NCBI GenBank assembly: GCA_040797845.1
Contig: JBFNFA010000005.1
Span: 62,001 to 126,000 of the forward strand
Source: Clostridium_AW sp040797845
Lineage (GTDB): Bacteria > Bacillota > Clostridia > Clostridiales > Clostridiaceae
Direction of reading: 5' to 3'
DNA: 64,000 nt
Shown: in pieces, positions 25,187 to 32,507 of the stretch
How the letters are laid out: each line of letters opens with the position of its first letter
How positions within the stretch are numbered: the first letter of the stretch is position 1
Position numbers and translations under genes: made by a program
The notes under the pieces: generated by a model
Database searches by the model: none
The model's input: only the letters and a program-made list of their open reading frames with translations
What the model was told of the DNA's origin: nothing

Positions 25187-25822
25187 ATGAAAGTAGTTGC
25201 TTTTAATGGAAGTCCTAAAAAGAATGGAAACACTTATGAGGCAATAAAGGCTGTAGCAGCAGAGTTAGAGAAAGAGAATATAGAGGTAGAGATTGTTCAT
25301 GTTGGAAATAAGATAATACGCGGATGTATGGATTGCAGGGGATGCAGTAGAAACATGAACGAAAGATGTGTTATGCAGAATGATGAGGTTAATGAGTGGA
25401 TTCAAAAGATGAAGGAAGCTGATGGAATTATTCTAGGTTCCCCTGTACATTATTCAGCTATTGGAGGAACAATGAAATCATTTTTAGATCGTGCATTTTT
25501 AGTTACATCTGTGAATAATGGAATGCTTAGACATAAGGTAGGGGCTAGTGTGGTGGCAGTAAGAAGGTCAGGTGGTGTTCCAACATTTGAACAGCTGAAT
25601 AACTATATCAATTATTCAGAGATGGTAATGCCATCATCAAATTATTGGAATGTAGTTCATGGTACAAAACCAGGAGAAGCTGTGCTGGATGAAGAAGGAA
25701 TGCAAATTATGAGTGTTCTAGGAAAGAATATGGCATGGTTATTGAAGGTTATTGACTCTGGTAAAAACAATGTAAAGGAAAATGAAAGAGAAGATAAAAT
25801 ATTTACCAACTTTATCCGATGA
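25187..25822 (+). CDS. NADPH-dependent FMN reductase / flavodoxin-fold oxidoreductase
   Basis: A 211-residue flavodoxin-fold protein. The FMN phosphate loop is FNGSPKKNGNT (residues 6-16). The CMDCRGCSRN segment with spaced Cys is typical of iron-sulfur flavoprotein relatives, and GSPVHYSAIGGTMKSFLDR is the second flavin contact. It probably reduces quinones or other electrophiles. ATG 25187 follows TGGAGGTATATAT. Its last ~12 codons (KNNVKENEREDK) recur about 220 nt downstream. Confidence 0.88.
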   Translation: MKVVAFNGSPKKNGNTYEAIKAVAAELEKENIEVEIVHVGNKIIRGCMDCRGCSRNMNERCVMQNDEVNEWIQKMKEADGIILGSPVHYSAIGGTMKSFLDRAFLVTSVNNGMLRHKVGASVVAVRRSGGVPTFEQLNNYINYSEMVMPSSNYWNVVHGTKPGEAVLDEEGMQIMSVLGKNMAWLLKVIDSGKNNVKENEREDKIFTNFIR

Positions 25823-25823
25823 C

Positions 25824-25854
25824 TAGCATCCGTAATACTCCCTAACGGATGCTA
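25824..25854 (+). terminator. Hairpin after the flavoprotein gene
   Basis: TAGCATCCGT / ACGGATGCTA, 10-bp stem. There is no T-run, so termination is uncertain. Confidence 0.5.
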
Positions 25855-25871
25855 CGTCCCTGGATAAGTTC

Positions 25872-25930
25872 TTCTAAGCTTCAGTTGGAGTAAGTATTCC
25901 TTTTAAGCAAACTCCAGCTGAAGCTTAGAA
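25872..25930. repeat. Palindromic element with 20-bp arms
   Basis: Arms 25872-25891 and 25911-25930 are inverted with one mismatch (TTCTAAGCTTCAGTTGGAGT and its complement) around a 19-nt loop. One arm with flanks recurs at 4881-4913. This looks like a MITE-like or dispersed intergenic repeat. Confidence 0.75.
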
Positions 25931-25945
25931 TCACTTGATAAGATA

Positions 25946-26038
25946 AGCTTTGAAGGTAAAGGTATTAAAATAAACTATTCTGATAAAAATAATGTAAAAG
26001 AAAGTGAAAGAGAAGATAAAGGTATTAAAATAAATTAT
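25946..26038 (+). pseudogene. Duplicated 3' fragment of the flavoprotein gene
   Basis: The DNA around 25982-26017 matches the end of the flavoprotein gene (KNNVKESEREDK versus KNNVKENEREDK) and is framed by two copies of GGTATTAAAATAAA. It lacks a start. The palindromic element lies between the intact gene and this fragment, as if it had been inserted in the gene's 3' end. Confidence 0.6.
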
Positions 26039-26053
26039 AAGGAGAGAGATAAT

Positions 26054-26896
26054 ATGATAAGCAATTTAAAAAATACAATAACTTTAAACAATGGTGTAAA
26101 AATGCCATGGTTAGGGCTTGGCGTTTTTAGAGCAGAGGATAGCCCAAAATTAGTTGATGCAGTAAAGACTGCAATAAAAAATGGTTATAGAAGCATAGAT
26201 GGAGCAGCTATTTATGATAATGAAGTAAGTATGGGAAAGGGGATAGCTGAAGGAATAAAGGCAGCAGGTATTTCAAGAGAAGATCTATTTATAACATCTA
26301 AGGTTTGGAATGCTGATTTGGGATACGAATCCACAATAAAGGCCTATGAAACAAGTTTAAAGAAACTTGGACTTGATTATTTAGATTTATATCTTATACA
26401 TTGGCCTGTAGAAGGTAAGTATAAAGATGCTTGGAGAGCATTGGAGTATTTATATAAACAAGGCCGTGTAAAAGCAATAGGAGTAAGTAACTTTCAAGTA
26501 CATCATCTTGAAAATTTAATGAAGGATGCAGAGATTAAGCCAATGATAAACCAAATAGAGTTTCATCCACGCTTAACACAAAGCAAGGTTAGAGCGTTCT
26601 GTAAACAAAATGATATTCAAGTTGAAGCATGGTCACCACTCATGGTTGGTAAATTATTTGATAATGAAATATTGAAAGAAATTGCGGATAAGTATAATAA
26701 ATCAGTAGCTCAAATAATATTACGTTGGGATATACAAAATGAGATAGTAACTATTCCTAAGTCTACAAACGAAGGCAGAATAATAGAAAATTCACAGATA
26801 TTTGATTTTGAATTAACTAATGAAGAAGTAGAGAAGATAAATAGTCTAAATCAAGATTTGAGAGTAGGACCTGATCCAGATAATTTTGATTTTTAA
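26054..26896 (+). CDS. Aldo-keto reductase (2,5-diketogluconate reductase-like)
   Basis: A 280-residue AKR. Catalytic tetrad residues are visible in DGAAIYDNE (Asp, Tyr), FITSKVWN (Lys) and LIHWPV (His). The cofactor segment is IPKSTNEGRI, and the AKR signatures are GVSNFQVHHLENL and PMINQIEFHP. It reduces aldehydes or ketones with NADPH. ATG 26054 follows AAGGAGAGAGATAAT. It probably belongs with the neighbouring flavoprotein in electrophile detoxification. Confidence 0.93.
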   Translation: MISNLKNTITLNNGVKMPWLGLGVFRAEDSPKLVDAVKTAIKNGYRSIDGAAIYDNEVSMGKGIAEGIKAAGISREDLFITSKVWNADLGYESTIKAYETSLKKLGLDYLDLYLIHWPVEGKYKDAWRALEYLYKQGRVKAIGVSNFQVHHLENLMKDAEIKPMINQIEFHPRLTQSKVRAFCKQNDIQVEAWSPLMVGKLFDNEILKEIADKYNKSVAQIILRWDIQNEIVTIPKSTNEGRIIENSQIFDFELTNEEVEKINSLNQDLRVGPDPDNFDF

Positions 26897-27000
26897 TTAA
26901 TTTAAGCAGTCTATCTCTTGCCTGAGTATTTTGGAAAAGGCTACGAGAAATACAGTACATTTATCATGCCAGATAGTAGATACACATTATTCTTATATTA

Positions 27001-27036
27001 CGAAATAAAGGAGTGTACTCAACACTCCTTTATTCG
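27001..27036. terminator. Bidirectional terminator
   Basis: CGAAATAAAGGAGTG / CACTCCTTTATTCG between the convergent aldo-keto reductase and CoA-transferase genes. Confidence 0.85.
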
Positions 27037-27077
27037 TGGGTTTCATGGCTTAAGCGCTAGGTATCAAATTCGCATTC

Positions 27078-27734
27078 TTATATTTCCATTTCCTTAACAT
27101 CATCAGCTATTAGTAAATTAGCTTCAGTGGTCTTTACTACTTCATCAACAGTTACGCCTGGTGCCACTTCCATTAATACTAATCCTTTATCTGTAACCTT
27201 CATAACTGCTTTATCAGTAATTATAAGATCAACGCACTTTTTAGCTGATAAAGGTAATGTGCATTTCTTTAGCACCTTTGAATTACCTTTTTTATCACTA
27301 TGATTTAAAGCAGCTATTACATATTTTGCTCCTGCTAAAAGGTCCATTGCACCGCCCATACCTGGTGCAAAAATTCCTGGTACCTTCCAGTTTGCAATAT
27401 TTCCTTCTTGATCCACTTCTAAAGCGCCTAGTACAGTTATATCAACATGTCCACCTCTTATTATTGCAAAAGATAGATCCATTTCAAATGTTGATGCTCC
27501 TGGCAATAAAGTAATTGGAGCTCCACCAGAATTAGCTAAGTCAGGATCAGCTTCACCTATGCTTGGAGTTGCACCAAACTTCAATGCACCATTTTCACAT
27601 TGTAGTATTATCTCCATTCCTTCTGGCAAATAGTTTGCAGCCATATTAGGTATACCAAATCCTAAATTGGCAACCATTCCATCTCTAAACTCTTTGGCGA
27701 TTCTTCTTGCAATTATCTCTTTACTATTCATCAT
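27078..27734 (-). CDS. ctfB: Acetoacetate/butyrate CoA-transferase, beta subunit
   Basis: A 218-residue CoA-transferase family I subunit. The catalytic Glu is in QCENGALKFG (about residues 45-54), and GGHVDITVLGALEVDQEGN and GMGGAMDLLAGAK are family signatures. With the alpha subunit it moves CoA between short-chain acyl-CoAs and acetoacetate, acetate or butyrate. It follows the alpha gene by 8 nt. In solventogenic clostridia ctfA-ctfB sit with adhE and adc; here they stand alone. Confidence 0.88.
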   Translation of the reverse strand: MMNSKEIIARRIAKEFRDGMVANLGFGIPNMAANYLPEGMEIILQCENGALKFGATPSIGEADPDLANSGGAPITLLPGASTFEMDLSFAIIRGGHVDITVLGALEVDQEGNIANWKVPGIFAPGMGGAMDLLAGAKYVIAALNHSDKKGNSKVLKKCTLPLSAKKCVDLIITDKAVMKVTDKGLVLMEVAPGVTVDEVVKTTEANLLIADDVKEMEI

Positions 27735-27742
27735 TTCTCCCC

Positions 27743-28459
27743 CTATTTCATTTTGTTAGTTCTTATCCATAAATCTTCAAAATATTTTTTTCTCTCTCCC
27801 AAAGAGTCTCCTTGAACTATTATATCTACCAATATTCCTGGTGTTCCAACACTATCAGGTGAAATTTCACCCACTTCTACAATTTCATCTACTTCAGCTA
27901 TAACTAAATCAGCTGCAAGTGCCATACTTGTATTTATTCCTTTAGTTGTTCCTCTATATACGATGTTCCCAAGTTTATCAGCTTTATATCCCTTGATTAG
28001 CGCAACATCTGCTTTTATTGGTGGAAATACTAAATATTCCTTTCCATCTATAGTAAGTTTATCTCTTCCATTTTCAATTTCAGTTCCAATACCAGTTGGA
28101 GTTATAACTGCACCAAGTCCAGCCCCTCCAGCTCTTATACATTCTACTACAGTTCCCATAGGTATAAATTCAACTTCTAATGTACCTGCATTGTATTGTT
28201 CTTGTATTTCAGCACAAGTTCCAATATGTGAACCTACAAACTTTTTTATTTGTTTATTTGCTACAAGCTTGCCAATATCGTGAGTTTCTCCTGGGTGAGC
28301 TGATACGGGTTGAATAAGTGTAAGGTCTTTAACATTTGTCTCTGCTAATGCATCTATCATCTTTAATGGAGCACCTACTCCTAAAAAACCTGCTGTCATA
28401 ATTTTCATTCCATCTTTAATATTTTCTACCGCTTCTTGTATTGTCTTAATCTTTGTCAT
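27743..28459 (-). CDS. ctfA: Acetoacetate/butyrate CoA-transferase, alpha subunit
   Basis: A 238-residue subunit with the CoA-binding motif GFLGVGAPLKMID (CoA transferase signature 1), followed by GSHIGTCAEIQEQYNAG and GGAGLGAVITPTGIGTEIE. The start is ATG 28459 after GGAGGTGCATAGAGAA; the frame opens 36 nt earlier without a site. Cotranscribed with ctfB. AtoD/ScoA nomenclature would fit equally. Confidence 0.88.
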   Translation of the reverse strand: MTKIKTIQEAVENIKDGMKIMTAGFLGVGAPLKMIDALAETNVKDLTLIQPVSAHPGETHDIGKLVANKQIKKFVGSHIGTCAEIQEQYNAGTLEVEFIPMGTVVECIRAGGAGLGAVITPTGIGTEIENGRDKLTIDGKEYLVFPPIKADVALIKGYKADKLGNIVYRGTTKGINTSMALAADLVIAEVDEIVEVGEISPDSVGTPGILVDIIVQGDSLGERKKYFEDLWIRTNKMK

Positions 28460-28789
28460 TTCTCTATGCACCTCCAAAATTTTATAATCTAACATAGACT
28501 ATTTGTTTTGAAATAATCTTCCTATCTTAGAAATTTAATTCTTACATTATTATTATTCCTACCTTGCAACTATTGTTCCTACCTAATTATTATTGCTATA
28601 TAATAATTATTATTCCAATTTTATCTAAATGTCAAGAGTATACTATCAACTAACAGATCTTTTACACCATAAAATGCCTGCAAAAGCTTGAAATCAAAAT
28701 TTATTTATTATATCAACAAGAAGATCATATAACGGTGTAAAACCATTAATTGAAAATTATAATCTAATTGTTTTCAATACAAAAAAATG
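28460..28789. promoter_or_regulatory. ctfAB upstream region with direct repeats
   Basis: Two direct repeats TTCCTACCT (28556-28564 and 28576-28584), 20 bp apart, lie between a possible leftward promoter and ctfA. That promoter has -35 TGTCAA at 28630-28635 (TTGACA on the minus strand) and a weak -10 (TAATAA) 17 bp away. Repeats two helical turns apart suggest a regulator bound on one face. The rest is very AT-rich and shows nothing coding. Confidence 0.45.
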
Positions 28790-28818
28790 TTGACTGTAAG
28801 AATGGTAAGTTATATACT
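28790..28818 (+). promoter_or_regulatory. Strong promoter of the MBL-gene leader
   Basis: TTGACT, 17-bp spacer, TATACT. Confidence 0.8.
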
Positions 28819-28857
28819 TTAGAAAGATTATATTTATAGAAAAGGAGAGTTGAAGAG

Positions 28858-28881
28858 ATGATTTCAGTTGTTCTTAACTAA
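28858..28881 (+). CDS. Seven-residue leader peptide (MISVVLN)
   Basis: ATG 28858 follows AAAGGAGAGTTGAAGAG. The coding stretch TTGTTCTTAA (28869-28878) is complementary to TTAAGAACAA at 28949-28958, so translation of the peptide could control RNA folding. A terminator lies 225 nt downstream and then the MBL gene. The arrangement is that of attenuation leaders of drug-resistance genes. Confidence 0.55.
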   Translation: MISVVLN

Positions 28882-29105
28882 ACTATTAAAATTAAATAGT
28901 TTAAGATGCTTTAAAGTTCTAGTTTAGAGCTTTATTTGATTTTGCATTTAAGAACAATATCTTCTATTAAACTCTTTTATAAAAAATAAAATAACTTTAA
29001 ATATACATATAATATTGCATATGCTTATTTTTATTAAGATAAAATATGGATATATATTTTGTATTAAGTTTAATTTGATAAAATAAAAGATCTTTATATA
29101 AATAG

Positions 29106-29145
29106 AATCCCCATAGATGATATTGTTCGTCTATGGGGATTTTTG
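29106..29145 (+). terminator. Terminator between leader and MBL gene
   Basis: AATCCCCATAGA / TCTATGGGGATT followed by TTTGTTTTG. It stands 30-70 nt before the start codon, so it is probably a regulated attenuator rather than the end of another gene. Confidence 0.85.
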
Positions 29146-29173
29146 TTTTGTATTAAGAAAGGTGGGAGTTTTT

Positions 29174-29908
29174 ATGGCTTTAACAAAAGTTACAGAAAGA
29201 ATTTATTATCTTATAAACGAGAAGGAAGCTGATAGGCCAGTACTTGGATACATTAAAGGAGATAAGTATTCTTTGATGGTGGATGCAGGAAACTCAAAAA
29301 ATCATGTTGAAAAATTTAATAATTCTATAGAAAAATTAAATTTTAAATTACCTGATTATGTTGCAATTACTCATTGGCATTGGGATCATAGTTACGGAAT
29401 GCATGCAACTATGGGAAAAACAATAGCATGTGAAATAACTAATGAACAATTAAAGGTTATGGCTGAATGGCGATGGACAGATGAAGCAATGAAAAAGCGT
29501 CTTTTAACTGGAGAAGATATTGAATTTGCGGATACTAATATTCGCAAAGAATATAAAACATTTCAAGAGATAAAAATTACTACTGCGGATATAGTATTTA
29601 AAAACAATTTAGAAATAGATTTAGGAGGATTAACAGTTATTTTAAGGAATGTTATTTCACCTCATTCTGAGGATTCGGTAATAGTTTATGTACCAGAGGA
29701 AAAAGTAGTATTTATAGGAGATGCTTATGGAATGGACTATTATAATAATTGCAAATATGATCCAGTTAAATTAGAGAGTTTTATAAATACGCTAGAGAAT
29801 TTAGAGTTTAATCTTTGTTTTCCAGGACATTCATCACCTATAAATAAAACTGAGATCATTAAGTTTTTAAAATCACAACATAAAAAAATTTGCGTAAGAA
29901 ATGAGTAA
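29174..29908 (+). CDS. Metallo-beta-lactamase fold hydrolase
   Basis: A 244-residue MBL-fold protein. The zinc motif is THWHWDHSYG (HxHxDH, residues ~71-80), further ligands are in VISPHSEDSV and FIGDAYG, and the last His is in CFPGHSSP. It is more like general MBL hydrolases than true beta-lactamases, and it has no signal peptide, so it is cytoplasmic. ATG 29174 follows AAAGGTGGGAG. The leader peptide and attenuator upstream imply induction by a translation inhibitor or amino-acid state. Substrate unknown. Confidence 0.85.
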   Translation: MALTKVTERIYYLINEKEADRPVLGYIKGDKYSLMVDAGNSKNHVEKFNNSIEKLNFKLPDYVAITHWHWDHSYGMHATMGKTIACEITNEQLKVMAEWRWTDEAMKKRLLTGEDIEFADTNIRKEYKTFQEIKITTADIVFKNNLEIDLGGLTVILRNVISPHSEDSVIVYVPEEKVVFIGDAYGMDYYNNCKYDPVKLESFINTLENLEFNLCFPGHSSPINKTEIIKFLKSQHKKICVRNE

Positions 29909-30077
29909 ACTTTATTGAAATTACAACCCTACACTATCGCACCAGAGTTCATAACATGTGCTATAATCTGATAAGTAAGTTTCAGAGTCTATTCTGAGAT
30001 TAATAAATAGTAATATTTGTGTCAGTTGAAAGGTAAGTTATGAATTAAAAACAAAGGAGTATCAAGGAGGGATATAG

Positions 30078-32315
30078 ATGGAGCAGGAATTTATAGTTTT
30101 AAAGGGATGTAAAGAAAATAATTTAAAAGATATTTCATTAAAGATACCTAAGAGAAAAATAACAATATTTACAGGGGTATCCGGTTCAGGGAAGTCATCA
30201 ATTGTTTTTGAGACAGTGGCAAAGGAAGCTCAACGTCAATTGAATGAGACATTCACTGCCTTTATAAGAAATTTTTTACCTAAGTATGGTGAGGTTAAAG
30301 CGGATCACATAGAAAATTTATCAACACCGATTATTATTGATCAAAGCAGGCTTGGTGGTAATTCAAGGTCAACTTTAGGTACTATTACAGATATAAATTC
30401 ATTCCTTAGAGCGCTATATTCAAGGTTTGGAAGTACTTATATCGGTAAGGCCAATATGTTTTCCTTTAATGATATTAATGGTATGTGTCCAGAATGTCAG
30501 GGCCTTGGTAAAAAGTTGGTTCCAAATATGGAGGAGATTCTTGATAAAAGTAAATCTCTAAATGAGGGAGCTATTTTACTTTCAGGTTTTGGAGTTGGTT
30601 CCTGGCATTGGAAAATATTTACCCAGTCAGGATACTTTGATAATGATAAGAAAATATGTGATTATTCAAAGGAAGAATTAGATAAGTTTTTATATGGTGG
30701 GCCAGATAAAATTAAGATAGATGAAACAGGTGGAATGAATGTAACCTATGAAGGCTTAATAGTTAAGTTTAATAGGCTATATTTAGGTAAAGAAGGAGAA
30801 ACCTCTGAAGCTGCAAAGAAAAAGCTAAGTAAACTACTTATAGAAGACCAGTGTCCTGTTTGCAGGGGAAAAAGGCTTCACGAAAGAGTATATGGATCTT
30901 TAATTAATGGTTATAACATAGCAGATTTAACTAGTATGCAAATTGATGAATTAGTTGATGTAGTTAAAGAAATAAATGAGCCAGAGGCAGAACCTTTAGT
31001 TAAAGGGATAACAGAAAAGCTAAATAATATTATAGATATAGGTCTTGGATATTTGACTTTAGATAGAGAAACTTCATCATTATCTGGTGGAGAATCTCAA
31101 CGTATAAAGATGGTAAAGCATTTAAATAGTAATCTTGTTGACTTAATGTATATATTTGATGAGCCTAGTATAGGTCTTCATCCAAGGGATGTCCATAAAT
31201 TAAACAATCTATTAAAAAAGCTACGTGATAAAGGCAATACTGTAATAGTTGTTGAGCATGACCCTGATGCTATTAAAATTGCAGACCATGTTATAGATGT
31301 AGGGCCAAGAGCAGGTAAATATGGTGGTGAAATTATATATGAGGGAACCTATGAAAATTTACTTAAATCAGGAACCACAACTGGAAATGCATTAAATAAA
31401 ACTCTTTCTATTAAAGAAAAGGTAAGAGAGCATAAGGGATATTTAAAGGCTGTAAACTGCAATAAAAATAATTTGAAAAATATATCTGTTACAATACCTA
31501 AGGGTGTTTTGACAGTAGTGACAGGGGTTGCAGGATCAGGTAAAAGTACATTAATTAAACATGAATTTTTAAAACAAAATAAGGATGCAATACTAGTAGA
31601 TCAAAGTCCTGTGTCGGCTAATTCTAGATCCAGCTTAGCCACCTATAGCGGAATTATGGATGATATAAGAAAAGCTTTTGCTAAGGCAAATGACGTTAAT
31701 GCATCATTATTTAGCTCAAATTCAAAAGGAGCCTGCGAAAATTGTAATGGAAGCGGAGTAATAGAAACAAATCTTGCATTTATGGAAAACATAAAAAGTA
31801 CTTGCGATGTCTGTGAAGGCAAGAAGTATAAAAAAGAAGTTTTAGATTATAAATTACATGACAAAAATATAATAGAAGTTCTTGAAATGTCAGTTTCAGA
31901 TGCAATTGAATTTTTTACTTTAAAGCCAATAAAAACAAAGCTACAGTCTATTGAAGAAATGGACATTGGATATTTAACCTTAGGGCAAACTCTCGATACC
32001 TTATCCGGCGGAGAATGTCAAAGATTAAAGCTTGCCAGTGAATTGCATAATGAAAGTTCTGTATATATATTGGATGAGCCTACAACAGGTCTTCATATGG
32101 CTGATATTGAAAAATTTGTAAATATAGTTGAAAGTATTGTGGATAGTGGCAATACAGTTATAATAATTGAACACAATGTAGATGTAATTAAAAGAGCAGA
32201 TTGGATTATAGATATGGGGCCTGATGGTGGAACTAAAGGTGGAGAAATAATATTTGAAGGGACTCCAAAACAATTATGTAATTGCCAAGTATCATTAACA
32301 GCTAAGTATATTTAG
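30078..32315 (+). CDS. UvrA-like ABC ATPase, short form
   Basis: A 745-residue protein with two UvrA-type ATPase halves: GVSGSGKSS, SLSGGESQRIKM and DEPSIGLHPRD in the first, GVAGSGKST, TLSGGECQRLKL and DEPTTGLHMAD in the second. Zinc-module Cys pairs are CPECQG / CPVCRG and CENCNG / CDVCEG. Bacterial UvrA is ~940 residues; about 200 residues in the UvrB-binding and insertion parts are missing. Short UvrA-like proteins of this type occur beside drug-resistance genes and in antibiotic producers (DrrC-like). ATG 30078 follows CAAGGAGGG. A role in resistance to DNA-binding drugs is inferred. Confidence 0.88.
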   Translation: MEQEFIVLKGCKENNLKDISLKIPKRKITIFTGVSGSGKSSIVFETVAKEAQRQLNETFTAFIRNFLPKYGEVKADHIENLSTPIIIDQSRLGGNSRSTLGTITDINSFLRALYSRFGSTYIGKANMFSFNDINGMCPECQGLGKKLVPNMEEILDKSKSLNEGAILLSGFGVGSWHWKIFTQSGYFDNDKKICDYSKEELDKFLYGGPDKIKIDETGGMNVTYEGLIVKFNRLYLGKEGETSEAAKKKLSKLLIEDQCPVCRGKRLHERVYGSLINGYNIADLTSMQIDELVDVVKEINEPEAEPLVKGITEKLNNIIDIGLGYLTLDRETSSLSGGESQRIKMVKHLNSNLVDLMYIFDEPSIGLHPRDVHKLNNLLKKLRDKGNTVIVVEHDPDAIKIADHVIDVGPRAGKYGGEIIYEGTYENLLKSGTTTGNALNKTLSIKEKVREHKGYLKAVNCNKNNLKNISVTIPKGVLTVVTGVAGSGKSTLIKHEFLKQNKDAILVDQSPVSANSRSSLATYSGIMDDIRKAFAKANDVNASLFSSNSKGACENCNGSGVIETNLAFMENIKSTCDVCEGKKYKKEVLDYKLHDKNIIEVLEMSVSDAIEFFTLKPIKTKLQSIEEMDIGYLTLGQTLDTLSGGECQRLKLASELHNESSVYILDEPTTGLHMADIEKFVNIVESIVDSGNTVIIIEHNVDVIKRADWIIDMGPDGGTKGGEIIFEGTPKQLCNCQVSLTAKYI

Positions 32316-32457
32316 TTAATAATAAAGGAGAATCCTATTGTAGAACTCTCCTCCCACTTTAATTATAACATATGTAAAGCGTAAAATATAGACTACTAAA
32401 TTTTAAACCTAACTGCTAAAATGTAATAATCAAAGATTGACTATATTTCATGTAAAA

Positions 32458-32490
32458 AAGACATTTGTCATTGGGCAAGTGTCTTTACTA
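32458..32490 (+). terminator. Hairpin upstream of helD
   Basis: AAGACATTTG / CAAGTGTCTT stem 20 nt before the helD start, followed by TACT. It could be the terminator of the UvrA-like gene or a leader element. Confidence 0.5.
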
Positions 32491-32507
32491 TGTAAGGAGG
32501 GGATATC

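Noticed and set aside
27257..28283. Forward ORFs of 85 and 106 codons opposite ctfAB
   Set aside because: Low-complexity translations complementary to conserved CoA-transferase sequence.
29174..29908. True metallo-beta-lactamase
   Set aside because: No signal peptide, and the motif pattern fits general MBL hydrolases; the HxHxDH motif alone does not show beta-lactam hydrolysis.
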